Part shown: positions 18,200 to 28,528 of the stretch, in pieces
Layout of the letters: each line of letters opens with the position of its first letter
Position numbering within the stretch: position 1 is the stretch's first letter
NCBI GenBank assembly: GCA_949293415.1
Contig: CASFDK010000023.1
Location: 1-64,000 of the forward strand
DNA from: an uncultured Verrucomicrobiota bacterium
Lineage (GTDB): Bacteria; Verrucomicrobiota; Verrucomicrobiia; Opitutales; Intestinicryptomonadaceae
Reading direction: 5' to 3'
DNA length: 64,000 nt
Notes under the pieces: model-generated
Database searches by the model: none
The model's input: the letters and a program-made list of their open reading frames with translations, nothing else
Told to the model about the DNA's origin: nothing
Made by a program: the position numbers and the translations under genes

Positions 18200-19075
18200 C
18201 TATTTCACGAAGTCGGAATTGTTGAGGTAGTCGTAGCTCATCTTCACGCTTTCGCAGGGCGTGTAGTTGTAGCGTTCGACTTCGACGAAGAAGTGTTCCG
18301 TGCCCGCAATCTTGAGGTTTCTGAAGATTGCGTCGAAACCGACCATACCGCTCTGTCCGAGTTCCTTTTCGTCCTTGATGTGGAGCAGTCTGAAGCGGTT
18401 GGGATATTTCTTGAAGAGATCCACGGGACCCATTTCGCCGCGCACCGCCCAATATACGTCAAGCTCGATGAATACGTAGCGGGGATCCGTGTTCTGGAGC
18501 ATATACTCCATCATCGAAATCTTGTTTTCGATTTTTTCGAACTCGTGCTTGTGGTTGTGGTAGCCGAATGCGATTCCCTTTGCCGCAGCGCGCTTGCCGA
18601 CTTCGTTGAAGTATTCGCAGTATGTCTGCATATCCTTCAGGGTCGAGGGTTTCTTGAGGTAGGGCATAACCATATATTTCATACCCGCCTTCTGGTGCGC
18701 GTCGATTGCCTGATCCCACCACGCGAGGGCTTTCGAGAAGTCCTTCGAGGCAAGCTCTTCCTTCGACAGAACGCGGTTCTGGTGCGAGGAAATGGCCTTC
18801 ATACCCGCGTCTTCGACGAGCTTCTTGAATTCGACGGGATCCATTCCGTAGAATTTGCCGTTGCCGTAGCCCGCAGCCTCAATCGAAGTGTAGCCCATTT
18901 CGGCAGCCTTCTTGATTGTGCCCGCGAGGTCCTTCTTCACGTCCGCCCTGAGCGAATACAGCTGCAAGCCGATTTCCTTTTTGGCGGCGCAGCACGACGT
19001 GCCCGCGCAGCCGAAGTTCAGTGTTACGAGTGCGGCGAGAACAACCGCGTTGATAACCGTTTTAATCTTCATCAT
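18200..19075 (-). CDS. exported lipoprotein sugar isomerase/epimerase (TIM barrel)
   Basis: About 291 residues. A lipoprotein signal (MMKIKTVINAVVLAALVTLNFGC) has its candidate lipidated Cys after LNFG; it is followed by a short Cys-containing linker. The TIM barrel has family strand ends YVFIELDVYWA, RLLHIKDEKELG and HFFVEVERYN as metal-ligand positions. The reading frame is open 16 codons further upstream (to 19123), but the signal peptide starts at the tandem ATGs at 19075/19072. Export of an isomerase is unusual but recurs in this window (44940-45944). Predicted to act on a periplasmic sugar; substrate unknown. It ends in a strong terminator. Confidence 0.88.
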   Translation of the reverse strand: MMKIKTVINAVVLAALVTLNFGCAGTSCCAAKKEIGLQLYSLRADVKKDLAGTIKKAAEMGYTSIEAAGYGNGKFYGMDPVEFKKLVEDAGMKAISSHQNRVLSKEELASKDFSKALAWWDQAIDAHQKAGMKYMVMPYLKKPSTLKDMQTYCEYFNEVGKRAAAKGIAFGYHNHKHEFEKIENKISMMEYMLQNTDPRYVFIELDVYWAVRGEMGPVDLFKKYPNRFRLLHIKDEKELGQSGMVGFDAIFRNLKIAGTEHFFVEVERYNYTPCESVKMSYDYLNNSDFVK

Positions 19076-19247
19076 ATATTTCTTGTTGCCTGTTGAAAAA
19101 TTGCCGTTTGAAAGGTCGTACAATGACGGTAATAAATTCCGATTTCAAGCATATAATCCGCCCGAAACGCCAAAATAAATTGCCTTGACACTCGGGGCGC
19201 GCTCTGGAGAATGGCGGCGGATTCGCGCGTTTGACATTGCCTTTCAA

Positions 19248-20404
19248 ATGTTGGAGAGAAAAACAGTGGTGTTGTCGGTTGCGGCGTACTTTGCGTTCGC
19301 CGCGGCGGCGTTTGCCTTTCGGATTTCGACCGACTTGGGAACCGCGCCGTTCGGGGTGTCGGTATCGCCCGAAAACCCGCACCCACTGCACCTGTGCGAC
19401 ATCGCCGACGAACTCTACGAATACAAAAAACTGACGGGGTTTCTTTGTCTGTTTGTCGCGCTTTCTATCGGAATTTTCGGGGCGTGGTTCCTCGGCTCGA
19501 GAAGCGCGGAAAACAGGACGCTTTCGATATTCAATAGTCTGCCGGGGCGGGTCGGGATATGCACGCGCGATAAAAAAATCCTGTTTTTCCACTCCGAAAT
19601 AAAAGAGCTGAACGAAAAACGCTTCTCGCACCTGCGCGAAATAAAAAACATCGACTACGATGCGATTTCCGCCGCAATCAACACGGTGTTCAATACGGGA
19701 GAGCCGTTCGTGCTAGACTACGACTATAAAAAGGTGAGACGTTCAATGACCATCTCGCCGCTCGACAAATCGGTTTTCGGGCGCGAATGTGTAATCTGGT
19801 TTTCGCACGACAACACCGAACTGCAGGAGGCGCGCGAACAGGCGGAATATTTTGCGCGAAAGAGCGCGGCGTCGCTGCAGCAACTGCGGGAGAACACGCG
19901 GATGTGGAAAATCCTGCTAAACGCCCTGCCGATAATCGTGTTCGCAAAAGATCCGCAGGACGACTTCAGATACGTATTCGCGAATAAGGCGCGCGGAGAT
20001 TCGCAAATTCGCACGTCGTGGGGCTTACCGACTTCGACATTTTCCCCGAAAAATTCGCCCGCGAACACCTCCGCGAAGACATCGAAAATATGGCGACCCC
20101 CGACGAGGGAATGGAACAGTGCATAACATTTACCGACAATTCGGGGAAGACCCGCTATATGCGGGACATCCGCTACCCCTTCACCGACGAAAACGGCAAA
20201 TCCCTGCTTTTGGGCGCGATGTTCGACATATCCGAAATGTACGAAAGCAACCCGCAACTGCCCGCAAAACCCGTCGCAATCCATCCGACACAAAACATCG
20301 GCAATCGCGAACCGCCGCCCGCAGATTTTTCGGAGGAAACGCAATCGGACACCAAAAAAAAAAGATTGATATGCGTCCCGAAAACGCCATTATCGGACTT
20401 TTAA
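19248..20404 (+). pseudogene. membrane-anchored PAS-domain sensor, broken by a one-base frameshift
   Basis: The first frame (from ATG 19248, or TTG 19185) encodes a transmembrane helix (about residues 5-24), a short outer loop, a second helix (LCLFVALSIGIFGAWFLG) and a PAS-like region ending ...RYVFANKA. It then runs out of homology and stops at 20126. The PAS domain continues in another frame, open from 19988 to the stop at 20404: RRFANSHVVGLTDFDIFPE onward. One extra base near 19989-19993 (AAGGCGCGCGG, where AAGGCGGCGCGG would restore ANKAARRFANSH) joins them. No kinase or other output domain follows. Either a recent inactivation or a sequence error; no convincing slippery site supports programmed frameshifting. 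secG starts 23 bases later. Confidence 0.8.
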
Positions 20405-20427
20405 CTTAGAAAACTTAGGATTTATAA

Positions 20428-20817
20428 ATGGCTTCCATATTGATAGGTATCTTCACTTTCGTACTCGTACTGGTCTGCGTACTTCTGGTGCTCGTCATTC
20501 TGATGCAGCGTCCGAGCGCAAACGCGGGAATGGGCGCAGCCCTCGGCGGCGGAATAGCTGAAGGCGCGTTCGGCGGCGAAACCGGCAATGTCCTCACAAA
20601 AGCTACCGTGAAGCTGACGGTGCTCTACTTCGTAATTTCGGCGGCACTCTATCTGGGCTATATCTACACGACGGGCGGAAGCGCGTCGGAATCGTCGCAA
20701 ACGCCCTCGATTTCGTCGCTCGTGGAAAAGAAGAAGGCGGAAGCCGAAAAGGTGGCCCCAAAAGCGGACACGGCGAAAGCCCCCGCAACTCCCGCAGCCC
20801 CCGCACAGAAAAAATAA
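20428..20817 (+). CDS. secG: preprotein translocase subunit SecG
   Basis: 129 residues. Two transmembrane helices (about 3-25 and 55-76) flank the conserved cytoplasmic loop LMQRPSANAGMGAALGGG and FGGETGNVLTKAT, diagnostic of SecG. It assists SecYE/SecA protein export by topology changes in the inner membrane. The C-terminus carries an Ala/Pro/Lys-rich tail of about 40 residues beyond the usual SecG length, common in this phylum. The next gene, encoding a LolA-like protein, starts 3 bases after the stop, so an envelope-biogenesis transcript is likely. Start chosen by conserved N-terminus. Confidence 0.95.
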   Translation: MASILIGIFTFVLVLVCVLLVLVILMQRPSANAGMGAALGGGIAEGAFGGETGNVLTKATVKLTVLYFVISAALYLGYIYTTGGSASESSQTPSISSLVEKKKAEAEKVAPKADTAKAPATPAAPAQKK

Positions 20818-20820
20818 CGG

Positions 20821-21654
20821 ATGGCGAAATTTCTCCAACTTTTGACGGGCGCGGTTTTCGCGCTTGTTTTTGTATCCGCAGCCGACGCGCAAATTCGGCG
20901 CGGTTTCGACAAAGTACCCGAAATAACCGAAGCGCAGGCTGAGGAAGTCTGGGACACTTTCAAAGGCGCAAGGCTCGCGGGCGACTACGTTTTCGAATTC
21001 GAAATAACCCACTCGCCCCGACGCGGCGAAGACGTTGCGTACGTCGGCGAGATGTACGGCTCGGAGCGCGGCGGCGGGAAACTGACGCGCATAAGGGTGA
21101 AAAAGGCGGGCGAACCCGATTCCGCGTACCGCGATTTCATTCTCGAAAATTCGTCCGCCGCCCAAAAAGTCTGGACTGTAAAAGACGGCGCATTCGCGGA
21201 AGTGCCGACTTCGCAATGGATGAAGCCGCTTGTGGACGGGCTGATTTTTTCGCCGTTCGACCTGCTTATGCCCTACGTGAACTGGGCGCACAAGTACGCG
21301 CGCGCGGGACGCGTCGGGCAGGCGGTCTATTTCTTCGACCTGCCCGCCCCCGACAATTTCGGCGAGAATGTCTCGAAGGTCGAACTTGCGATCACGCGCG
21401 AGTTCAATTCGCCCGCGCAGACGCGCATATTCGCAAAAGACGGCAAAACGCTCAAGACGGTTTCGCTCGGCTCGGTGAAGAAAGTCGACGGTGTGTGGAT
21501 TGTCCTCGAGCTTTCCGCCCGCGACGAAATCTCGCGCGACAAAGACAAGCTCAAGTTCCGCGCGGCAAACCTGAGGACGGTAGTCGATTCCGCCGTGTTC
21601 GACCCGTCGCAAAAGCCGAGCCAACCGCCGCGCCGCGAGATGAAAAAACTCTGA
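20821..21654 (+). CDS. periplasmic LolA-like outer-membrane lipoprotein-sorting protein
   Basis: 277 residues with a signal peptide (MAKFLQLLTGAVFALVFVSAADA). The remainder is the beta-rich LolA/LolB-like half-barrel of the lipoprotein-sorting group: RIFAKDGKTLKTVSL, the strand VDGVWIVLELSARD, and SRDKDKLKFRAANLRTVVDSAVFDP at the end are typical. LolA ferries lipoproteins from LolCDE to the outer membrane. LolCDE-like components are encoded at 50431-52345, so it may act with them, although paralogues with other hydrophobic cargo exist. It starts 3 bases after secG. The tail ends KPSQPPRREMKKL. Confidence 0.8.
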   Translation: MAKFLQLLTGAVFALVFVSAADAQIRRGFDKVPEITEAQAEEVWDTFKGARLAGDYVFEFEITHSPRRGEDVAYVGEMYGSERGGGKLTRIRVKKAGEPDSAYRDFILENSSAAQKVWTVKDGAFAEVPTSQWMKPLVDGLIFSPFDLLMPYVNWAHKYARAGRVGQAVYFFDLPAPDNFGENVSKVELAITREFNSPAQTRIFAKDGKTLKTVSLGSVKKVDGVWIVLELSARDEISRDKDKLKFRAANLRTVVDSAVFDPSQKPSQPPRREMKKL

Positions 21655-21779
21655 GCCTTGTTGCGCGCAACGTCCGCAATTCCCAGCCGTCCCAATCCAT
21701 TTAAAAGATTGTAAGTTTTCCGCGCCCGATTTATTGTTGGCGCGTTTTTTACGAATTTCTGCTTTCAAAGGAAAATATT

Positions 21780-22889
21780 ATGGATTCACGTTATATCAAA
21801 CTGGCAAAAACTTTGTGCGGACACTCCGCTAAAATCGCAAAGGGCGAACACGTGCTTCTCGATCTCTGGGAAACCCCCGTGGAAATGGCGGAGGCACTCA
21901 TCGACGAAATCGCGTCGCGCGGGGCATTCGCGCACGTGGAGCTGGGCAATCCGCGCATCGCCCGCAGGCTCGCGCTCTCATCGGGCGGAGACAGGCTCGC
22001 GGTCGCCGCCGACTGCTCGCTCTACAAGATAAAGAAAATGGACGCGTACATCGCAATCCGCGGCTCGCACAACATTTTCGAAAACTCCGACGTCCCGCAA
22101 AACAAAATGGCGGAAATTTCCGCGGCGATGAAGGAATCGGTTGACTGGCGCGTGAACAAAACAAAGTGGGTTGTCCTGCGCTGGCCCAATTCGGCGATGG
22201 CGCAGCTTGCGCAGATGAGCACCGAAGCATTCGAAGACTTCTACTTCGACGTATGCACGATGGACTACGACAAAATGGAGTCGGGTATGGCTGCAATGAA
22301 AAAGCTTATGGAGCAGACCGACCAAGTGCACATCAGGGGAATCGACACCGACCTGCGCTTCTCCATCAAGGGGATGAAGGCGATTCCCTGCGGCGGACAA
22401 TACAACATCCCCGACGGCGAAATATTCACCGCGCCGATACGCGACAGTGTGGAGGGCGTGGTAACCTACAACGCGCCCACAATCTACAACGGCGTTTCGT
22501 TCGACAGAATCACGCTCGAATTCAAGAAGGGGAAAATCGTGCGCGCGGGCTCGCCGTCGAACGAGCTTATGTTGCGGAAAATCCTCTCGAGCGACGAAGG
22601 CGCATCGTACATAGGCGAATTTGCAATGGGCTTCAACCCCTACGTCAACCGCCCGATGCGCGACATTCTCTTCGACGAGAAAATCGCGGGCTCGTTCCAC
22701 TTCACACCCGGTCAGGCATACACCGAGGCGGACAACGGCAACAAGTCGCGAATCCACTGGGATATGGTCTGCATCCAGACGCCCGAATACGGCGGCGGCG
22801 AAATCTATTTCGACGGAAAACTCGTGCGCAAAGACGGTCTGTTCGTGGGCGGCGAAATCGAAAAGCTCAACCCCGACTACCTCAAATAG
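21780..22889 (+). CDS. M29-family aminopeptidase
   Basis: 369 residues, cytoplasmic metallo-aminopeptidase of the AmpS/PepS (thermophilic aminopeptidase) family. Recognised by IPDGEIFTAPIRDSVEGVV, GEFAMGFNPYV, and HFTPGQAYTEADNGNKSRIHWD near the C-terminus, which supply Glu, His, Tyr and Asp metal or catalytic ligands. Length matches the family (about 370-410). It is preceded by a 125-base gap and AAGGAAAATATT upstream of the ATG, a reasonable ribosome-binding site. The pseudouridine synthase gene begins one base after its stop, so they are probably co-transcribed. Role: peptide turnover by removal of N-terminal residues. Confidence 0.92.
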   Translation: MDSRYIKLAKTLCGHSAKIAKGEHVLLDLWETPVEMAEALIDEIASRGAFAHVELGNPRIARRLALSSGGDRLAVAADCSLYKIKKMDAYIAIRGSHNIFENSDVPQNKMAEISAAMKESVDWRVNKTKWVVLRWPNSAMAQLAQMSTEAFEDFYFDVCTMDYDKMESGMAAMKKLMEQTDQVHIRGIDTDLRFSIKGMKAIPCGGQYNIPDGEIFTAPIRDSVEGVVTYNAPTIYNGVSFDRITLEFKKGKIVRAGSPSNELMLRKILSSDEGASYIGEFAMGFNPYVNRPMRDILFDEKIAGSFHFTPGQAYTEADNGNKSRIHWDMVCIQTPEYGGGEIYFDGKLVRKDGLFVGGEIEKLNPDYLK

Positions 22890-22890
22890 C

Positions 22891-23835
22891 ATGGACCGCA
22901 CAAGAATCTACACCCACCCCGAAGGCGCGCCGCCAACCCGCGCCGACAAGGCGGTATCGGCGTTCCTTGCCGACGAAATCTCGCGTTCGCGCCTCGAGGA
23001 AAGCTTCAAAGAGGGCAAAGTGAAAATCGGCGGACAGCCTATTGCAAAAAAACTCGAATTGCGCGCGGGCGACTGCGTAGAAATCGAGCTTCCGCCGCCG
23101 CTCGAAACGGAGGTAAAACCCGTGGACATCCCCGTCGAAATCCTCTTCGAAGACGACGACGTTGCGGTCGTCAACAAACCCGCGGGAATGACCGTACACC
23201 CCGGAAGCGGCACGGGCAACGACACGCTCGTACACGCAATGATGTTCCACTGCAGGGGAAAGCTGAGCATGGCGGGCGGCGCGATGCGGCCGGGGATAGT
23301 CCACAGGCTCGACAAGGAAACTTCGGGCGTGATGATTATGGCGAAAAACGACAACGCCTACTACAGACTCGTCGAAATGTTCTCTGAACGCGAGCTCGAC
23401 AAGGAGTATGCGGCAATCGTAAGCGGCGTGCCGAACGTCGGCAGCGGCACGATACGCAAGCCCATAGGCAGGCATCCCGTTTTCAAAACAAAGATGTGCA
23501 TAAGCGAAGCGGGGCGCGACGCGCGCACCGACTGGACTCTTGTCGAAAAATTTGCCAACAAAGCGGCGTTGCTTTCGTGTAAAATCTTCACGGGGCGCAC
23601 GCACCAAATCCGCGTGCACCTCGCCGACCTCGGCTACCCCATTCTCGGCGACTACACGTACTGTTTCCAGAAAAACAAATTCCGCGAAATGGAGCCGCCG
23701 CAACGCGTGATGCTGCACGCAAAAAAGCTGCGCCTACCGCATCCCACAAAGAGCGGACAAATAATCGACGCCGAAGCGCCGTTCCCCGAAGATTTCCGAA
23801 ACCTTCTCGAAACACTGAGAAAGACATACATTTAA
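22891..23835 (+). CDS. rluD: RluA/RluD-family 23S rRNA pseudouridine synthase
   Basis: 314 residues. An N-terminal S4 RNA-binding domain (about 1-75: LADEISRSRLEESFKEGKVKIGG, written here in part) precedes the catalytic domain with HRLDKETSGV; D141 is the catalytic aspartate. KIFTGRTHQIRVHLADLGYPILGD (positions about 230-253) is the family's second motif. The S4 domain and length favour RluD, which modifies helix 69 of 23S rRNA. The frame is open upstream inside the aminopeptidase gene, but the ATG at 22891, one base after that gene's stop, gives the natural N-terminus (MDRTRIYTHPEG). A second family member lacking S4 lies at 60311-61135. Confidence 0.9.
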   Translation: MDRTRIYTHPEGAPPTRADKAVSAFLADEISRSRLEESFKEGKVKIGGQPIAKKLELRAGDCVEIELPPPLETEVKPVDIPVEILFEDDDVAVVNKPAGMTVHPGSGTGNDTLVHAMMFHCRGKLSMAGGAMRPGIVHRLDKETSGVMIMAKNDNAYYRLVEMFSERELDKEYAAIVSGVPNVGSGTIRKPIGRHPVFKTKMCISEAGRDARTDWTLVEKFANKAALLSCKIFTGRTHQIRVHLADLGYPILGDYTYCFQKNKFREMEPPQRVMLHAKKLRLPHPTKSGQIIDAEAPFPEDFRNLLETLRKTYI

Positions 23836-23856
23836 AACAATCAACATACAATAAAA

Positions 23857-25134
23857 ATGGATAACAACTATCACATAGAAACAATCTCGGTGCAGGGCGG
23901 ATGGGAGCCGAAAAACGGCGAGCCGCGCGTTGCGCCCATCGTGCAGAGCACGACGTACAAATACGAAACCGCGCAGGAGCTCGCCGACCTCTTCGACCTC
24001 AAGGCGGCGGGACATTTCTACACGCGCCTTAGCAATCCGACGGTGGAATTTCTCGAGAGGAAAATGGCTGCGCTCTGCGGCGGCATCGGCTCGATAGCAA
24101 CTTCGAGCGGTCAGGGAGCAACGTCGCTGCTCGCGCTAAACCTCTGTTCGGCGGGAGACCACATCGTAAGTTCCGACACAATCTACGGCGGAAGCACAAA
24201 CCTGCTCGGACACTCGCTGGCGAAGCTCGGCATAGAAACGACATTCGTAAATCAGGACGCGCCCGAATCCGAAATCGCGGCGGCTATCCGTCCCGAAACG
24301 AAATTCATCTTCGTCGAAACGCTCTCGAATCCGAGCGTAAAGGTGGTCGACTTCGACAAGTTCTCGCGCATCGCAAAGGCGGCGGGCATTCCGCTTGTAG
24401 TCGATAACACGTTTCCGACTCCCGCGCTCTGCCGTCCGTTCGACTTCGGCGCGAACATCGTAACGCACAGCACTTCCAAGTTCGCCGACGGGCACGCGTC
24501 CGCGCTCGGCGGAATCGTCGTGGACAAGGGCGACTTCGACTTCGCCGCGTCCGACAAATTCCCCGCCCTCACCACGCCCGACGAAAGCTACCACGGAATG
24601 GTCTACACTAAGACCTTCGGCAAATTCGCATTCCTCGCCAAAGCCCGCACCCATGTTATGCGCGACTTCGGCATGATGATGGCGCCGATGAACGCATGGA
24701 TTACGAACATGAACCTCGAAACGCTCGCTCTGCGTATGGAACGCCACAGCTACAACGCGCAGAAGGTGGCGGAATTCCTCGAATCGCATCCGAAGGTCGA
24801 ATGGGTAAACTACCCCGGACTGAAAAGCTCGCCCGAGCACGAACGCGCTAAGAAATACCTCAAGGCGTGCGGCGGCGTAATGACGTTCGGTCCGAAAGGC
24901 GGCAGGGCCGCGGCGGAAAAACTTATGGACAATCTGAAGCTCGCCGCGATAGTCTGCCACGTTGCCGATGCGCGCACCGGCGTTCTCCATCCCGCAAGCA
25001 CCACGCACCGCCAGCTTTCCGAAAAGGAACAGATTTCCACGGGCATCCTGCCCGAGCTTATCCGTCTGTCGGTGGGTATCGAGCATGTCGACGACATCAT
25101 CGCCGACCTCGACCAAGCCCTTGCGAAAATATAA
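23857..25134 (+). CDS. metY: O-acetylhomoserine aminocarboxypropyltransferase/cysteine synthase family enzyme
   Basis: 425 residues, PLP enzyme of the Cys/Met metabolism family. HYTRLSNPT-type motif reads HFYTRLSNPTVEFLE; the PLP phosphate region is SSGQGAT; SKFADGHASALGG carries the Schiff-base lysine K208. Length and the N-terminal IETISVQGGWEP favour MetY-type sulfhydrylases over cystathionine gamma-synthase: homocysteine from O-acetylhomoserine and sulfide. It starts 21 bases after the pseudouridine synthase gene; that gap is too short for a SAM riboswitch. It ends in a bidirectional terminator shared with sufD. Confidence 0.93.
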   Translation: MDNNYHIETISVQGGWEPKNGEPRVAPIVQSTTYKYETAQELADLFDLKAAGHFYTRLSNPTVEFLERKMAALCGGIGSIATSSGQGATSLLALNLCSAGDHIVSSDTIYGGSTNLLGHSLAKLGIETTFVNQDAPESEIAAAIRPETKFIFVETLSNPSVKVVDFDKFSRIAKAAGIPLVVDNTFPTPALCRPFDFGANIVTHSTSKFADGHASALGGIVVDKGDFDFAASDKFPALTTPDESYHGMVYTKTFGKFAFLAKARTHVMRDFGMMMAPMNAWITNMNLETLALRMERHSYNAQKVAEFLESHPKVEWVNYPGLKSSPEHERAKKYLKACGGVMTFGPKGGRAAAEKLMDNLKLAAIVCHVADARTGVLHPASTTHRQLSEKEQISTGILPELIRLSVGIEHVDDIIADLDQALAKI

Positions 25135-25156
25135 TCGTCCGGCGACTTTAAAATAC

Positions 25157-25196
25157 AAAAAAGACTGCGAAATTTCGTTTTTCCGCAGCCTTTTTT
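25157..25196. terminator. bidirectional intrinsic terminator between metY and sufD
   Basis: An A6 run, GACTGCG, a 14-base loop, CGCAGCC and a T6 run form a hairpin that works in both directions between the convergent genes. Confidence 0.85.
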
Positions 25197-25211
25197 ATTA
25201 AAATTTCGCGT

Positions 25212-26366
25212 CTATTGATTTTCGCCGCCGAACTTTTCGAATGTCGATTTCGCGAAGCTTTCGGTTATCAATTCGAGAGCCTCCGCAGTGTTGAGCCCGC
25301 GCTGGTTCATATAGAAAAGCTCTTCGGGGTCGGGCTTCGAAACCGTGCAGCCGTGCGAGCACTCGACATCGTTTGCCATGATTTCGAGCACGGGCGAAGC
25401 CTGCGTCTTTGCGAAATCGGAAAGCGAAAGCGAGCGGCAACTCTGGTACGCCTTTGTCTTTTGCGCTCCCTCCTCCACTCTGATAAGCCCCGCGAACGCC
25501 GCCTTCGAGTTGCCGTCGACGACGCATTTTACCGCTAGGTTGCTCGCCGCGCCGCCTACCCTGTGCATTTGCGACGTGCGCAGGTCGTGCGTGAGTTCGC
25601 CCGTAGTTTTGAGAAATGCGCGCGCGTCGATGTCCGCGCCTTCGCCGACAATTTCGAAATTGCGCTCCGCGCGCGACGGCGAAAGACCGAGCTCAGCGTA
25701 CGCATCCACAACCGAAACGCCCGCCGAAACGCGGAAGTCGTCGCGCAGATACGAGTGCGCCGCCGCCCCAGAATATTTATGCGTTCCAAGCTCGAGCCGC
25801 GAACCGTCCGAAAGCGCGAACTTCGACATAGCAATGCCGAACGATCCGCCGCCGAGCGCAAAATTTCTCGCCAGCCTTAGCCGCGCGTTTTTGCCGACAA
25901 GGAACAATATCGAGCAAACCGAAAGCCCGAGCTTGGAGACAACCGCCATATCGAGCGCTGCGTCCGCGCCGTCCGCCACGACAACCACCGCACCGTTATA
26001 CGCGCGCGCTGCGGCTACCGTGTCGAATTTGCCCTTTGCCGCTCCGAAAAATTCTGACACTTCCGCGGAATATTTTTCCGCTCCGTCCGCCATCGACACG
26101 ACCTTTACGCCGTCGGGAACGTTTGCCGAAACAAGCTGTCCGTCGAAGAACGCCAGAGCCGACTGCGCCGCAGACTTTGCAATCTCCGCGACTTGCGCGT
26201 CTTCGTCCGACTTGGGAACACCCTGCGAAAAATGCGGAAAGAGCGCGTCGGCACTCCACGCGTTCAGGTCGGAAAAACGCCAGTATTCGTCCTTTTTGTG
26301 CGGGAACGGGATCTGCGCAAAACGCGTCTTCGCCGCGTTCGAAATGTCGTCGAGAAGCGCGCTCAT
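25212..26366 (-). CDS. sufD: Fe-S cluster assembly protein SufD
   Basis: 384 residues, the SufB-paralogous scaffold subunit of the SufBCD complex. The C-terminal right-handed beta-helix shows the family end [33 protein letters not shown] (key residues C and H in the CSHGC segment; listed here only in part elsewhere). The N-terminus is variable, as usual. Its start overlaps the sufB stop by 4 bases, indicating translational coupling, and it is the last gene of the carB-Minf_1886-sufC-sufB-sufD run. A bidirectional terminator follows. No SufS, SufE or SufU is present in the window. Confidence 0.93.
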   Translation of the reverse strand: MSALLDDISNAAKTRFAQIPFPHKKDEYWRFSDLNAWSADALFPHFSQGVPKSDEDAQVAEIAKSAAQSALAFFDGQLVSANVPDGVKVVSMADGAEKYSAEVSEFFGAAKGKFDTVAAARAYNGAVVVVADGADAALDMAVVSKLGLSVCSILFLVGKNARLRLARNFALGGGSFGIAMSKFALSDGSRLELGTHKYSGAAAHSYLRDDFRVSAGVSVVDAYAELGLSPSRAERNFEIVGEGADIDARAFLKTTGELTHDLRTSQMHRVGGAASNLAVKCVVDGNSKAAFAGLIRVEEGAQKTKAYQSCRSLSLSDFAKTQASPVLEIMANDVECSHGCTVSKPDPEELFYMNQRGLNTAEALELITESFAKSTFEKFGGENQ

Positions 26367-27784
26367 CCCACAGCCCCCTCCATTTGAAGCTCGATGAGCC
26401 GCTTGAGCTCGACCGAATATTCCATCGGAAATTCCTTTACCAAATCATTGACGAAGCCGTTGACCGAAAGGCTGACCGCCTCGTTTTCGGAAAGCCCGCG
26501 CTGTCGCATATAGAAAATCTGCTCTTCGCTCAGTTTGGAGACACTCGCCTCGTGCTGTACGCTGTTGTTGTGCCCCGAGCACATAATTGCGGGATAGGTA
26601 TCGGTGCGCGAGTTCGTGTTGATCAGGAGCGCGTCGCATTCGGTATTGTTTTTACAGTTTTTAGCCGAATCCGACATATACACGAGCCCGCGGTACGAAG
26701 CCCTTCCGTTGCCTATGCTGACCGACTTCGAAAGCACGTTCGACGACGTGTTGTCGGCAAGGTGTATCATTTTTGCGCCCGTGTCCTGATGTTGCCTGTT
26801 GTTTGCAAGCGCAATCGAAATCACTTCGCCCTTCGCGCCGTCTCCCTTGAGAACCACCGCGGGATATTTCATCGTAATGCCGCTGCCTATGTTGCAGTCC
26901 ACCCAGCGGATCTGCGCGCCCGCCTCCGCCATTCCGCGTTTTGTCACCAGATTGAAAACGTTGTCGGACCAGTTCTGGACGGTTACATACTGGATTTTCG
27001 CATCCTTGAGCGCAACCAGTTCCACGACCGCCGAGTGCAGCGTGCCCGACTCGAAGCGAGGCGCGGTGCAGCCCTCCATATACATAAGCTCCGAGCCTTC
27101 GTCGGCGATGATGAGCGTACGCTCGAACTGCCCGAAACTTTCGGCGTTGATGCGGAAATACGCCTGAAGCGGCTGCTGCACTTTCACGCCCTTGGGCACA
27201 TAGATGAAGCTTCCGCCCGAGAATACCGCGCTGTTGAGCGCGCTGAATTTGTTGTCGCCCGTCGGGATGACTTTGCCGAAATATTTGCGGAAAATTTCGG
27301 GGTGCTTTTTCAGACCCTCCGTCGAGTCCATAAAAATTACGCCGTCCCTTTCGAGGTACGCCTTCATGTTCGAGTACGCCGATTCGGAGTCGAACTGCGC
27401 CTCCACGCCCGCCAGAAACGCGCGTTCCTGCTCGGGCACGCCGAGCCTTTCGAAAGTTGTCTTTACGTCGGACGGAACTTCGTCCCACGATTTCCTTTTT
27501 TTCGCGCCCTTTGCAAGGTAGTAGCGGATTTTCGAAAAGTCCAAATCGCGGAGTTTTTCGGACGCCCAGTGAAAGGGAATTTCGAGCGACTCGAAAGTTT
27601 CCAGAGCCTTCAAACGGAAATCCAACAACCACGGGTCTTCGCCCTTGACCTTCGAGATGTAGCGGACGACATCGGCGTTAAGCCCTACGCCCGCGTCGTA
27701 CGCGTAGTCTTCCGCGAAGCTGAAATCGCCGACGCTCCTGTCGAGATTGAGACTCTCGGCGTTTTTGTCGGAAATGTTTTCCAT
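26363..27784 (-). CDS. sufB: Fe-S cluster assembly protein SufB
   Basis: 473 residues, the core scaffold of SufBC2D on which Fe-S clusters are built in the cytoplasm. Strongly conserved segments include [45 protein letters not shown] and [19 protein letters not shown] toward the C-terminus. Normal length for SufB. The start overlaps the last base of sufC and its stop overlaps sufD, so sufCBD is a tightly coupled set in the unusual order C-B-D with no cysteine desulfurase beside it. Confidence 0.97.
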   Translation of the reverse strand: MENISDKNAESLNLDRSVGDFSFAEDYAYDAGVGLNADVVRYISKVKGEDPWLLDFRLKALETFESLEIPFHWASEKLRDLDFSKIRYYLAKGAKKRKSWDEVPSDVKTTFERLGVPEQERAFLAGVEAQFDSESAYSNMKAYLERDGVIFMDSTEGLKKHPEIFRKYFGKVIPTGDNKFSALNSAVFSGGSFIYVPKGVKVQQPLQAYFRINAESFGQFERTLIIADEGSELMYMEGCTAPRFESGTLHSAVVELVALKDAKIQYVTVQNWSDNVFNLVTKRGMAEAGAQIRWVDCNIGSGITMKYPAVVLKGDGAKGEVISIALANNRQHQDTGAKMIHLADNTSSNVLSKSVSIGNGRASYRGLVYMSDSAKNCKNNTECDALLINTNSRTDTYPAIMCSGHNNSVQHEASVSKLSEEQIFYMRQRGLSENEAVSLSVNGFVNDLVKEFPMEYSVELKRLIELQMEGAVG

Positions 27785-28527
27785 TATAAATCCTTGAGCC
27801 AGTCGTACCCTTTTTGCTCGAGCTCGAGCGCGAGCTCCGCACCGCCGCTCAAGACTATCCTGCCGCCGCTCATGACGTGCACTTTGTCGGGCTTGATATA
27901 TTCAAGCAGTCTGTGATAATGCGTGATAAGAAGCATTCCGATGTTCGCACCGCGCGCGGTGTTCACGCCCTCGGATACGATACGCAGCGCGTCGATGTCG
28001 AGGCCGCTGTCGGTCTCGTCGAGAATCGCAAAGGACGGCTCGAGCATCAGCATCTGGAGGATGTCGCAGCGTTTTTTCTCGCCGCCGCTGAAGCCGTCGT
28101 TGACGCTTCTCGAGGTGAACGAGCGCGGCATTTTAAGTTCGTCCATTTTTTCGTAGAGCTTTTTGTAATACTCCACGGGATTAAGGGTTTCGCCCTCGGG
28201 AAGTCTTGCGTTCAGGCACGCGCGGATGAAGTTTGCAATGCTTACCCCCGGAATCGAAACGGGATACTGGAACGCGAGAAAGAAGCCCTTTCGCGCGATT
28301 TCGTCGGGTTGAAGCCCGACGATATTTTCGTCGTTTAGCAGGACTTCGCCCGAAGTTATTTTGTAGTCGGGGTGTCCGGCTATCGCCTTAGAAAGGCTCG
28401 TTTTACCTGTTCCGTTGGGTCCCATTATCGCATGGACTTCCCCCGCGGGAACGCCCAGATTCATTCCGTCGACGACCTTTTTGCCGGCGACTTCGACAGT
28501 CAAATTTTTTATCTCCAAACCGCGCAT
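27784..28527 (-). CDS. sufC: Fe-S assembly ATPase SufC
   Basis: 247 residues, ABC-type ATPase that powers conformational change of SufB-SufD. Walker A GPNGTGKT is at residues 36-43, the signature reads [15 protein letters not shown], and Walker B reads [12 protein letters not shown] with the SufC-typical [10 protein letters not shown]. It has no transmembrane part. The start lies one base after the stop of the Minf_1886 gene and the stop overlaps the sufB start, so all are probably on one mRNA. Confidence 0.97.
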   Translation of the reverse strand: MRGLEIKNLTVEVAGKKVVDGMNLGVPAGEVHAIMGPNGTGKTSLSKAIAGHPDYKITSGEVLLNDENIVGLQPDEIARKGFFLAFQYPVSIPGVSIANFIRACLNARLPEGETLNPVEYYKKLYEKMDELKMPRSFTSRSVNDGFSGGEKKRCDILQMLMLEPSFAILDETDSGLDIDALRIVSEGVNTARGANIGMLLITHYHRLLEYIKPDKVHVMSGGRIVLSGGAELALELEQKGYDWLKDL

Positions 28528-28528
28528 T

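Noticed and set aside
19985-20020. Programmed ribosomal frameshift in the PAS gene
   Set aside because: No slippery heptamer or downstream pseudoknot is evident; a one-base loss in a GC repeat is simpler.
23836-23856. SAM riboswitch before metY
   Set aside because: The gap to the preceding gene is 21 bases.
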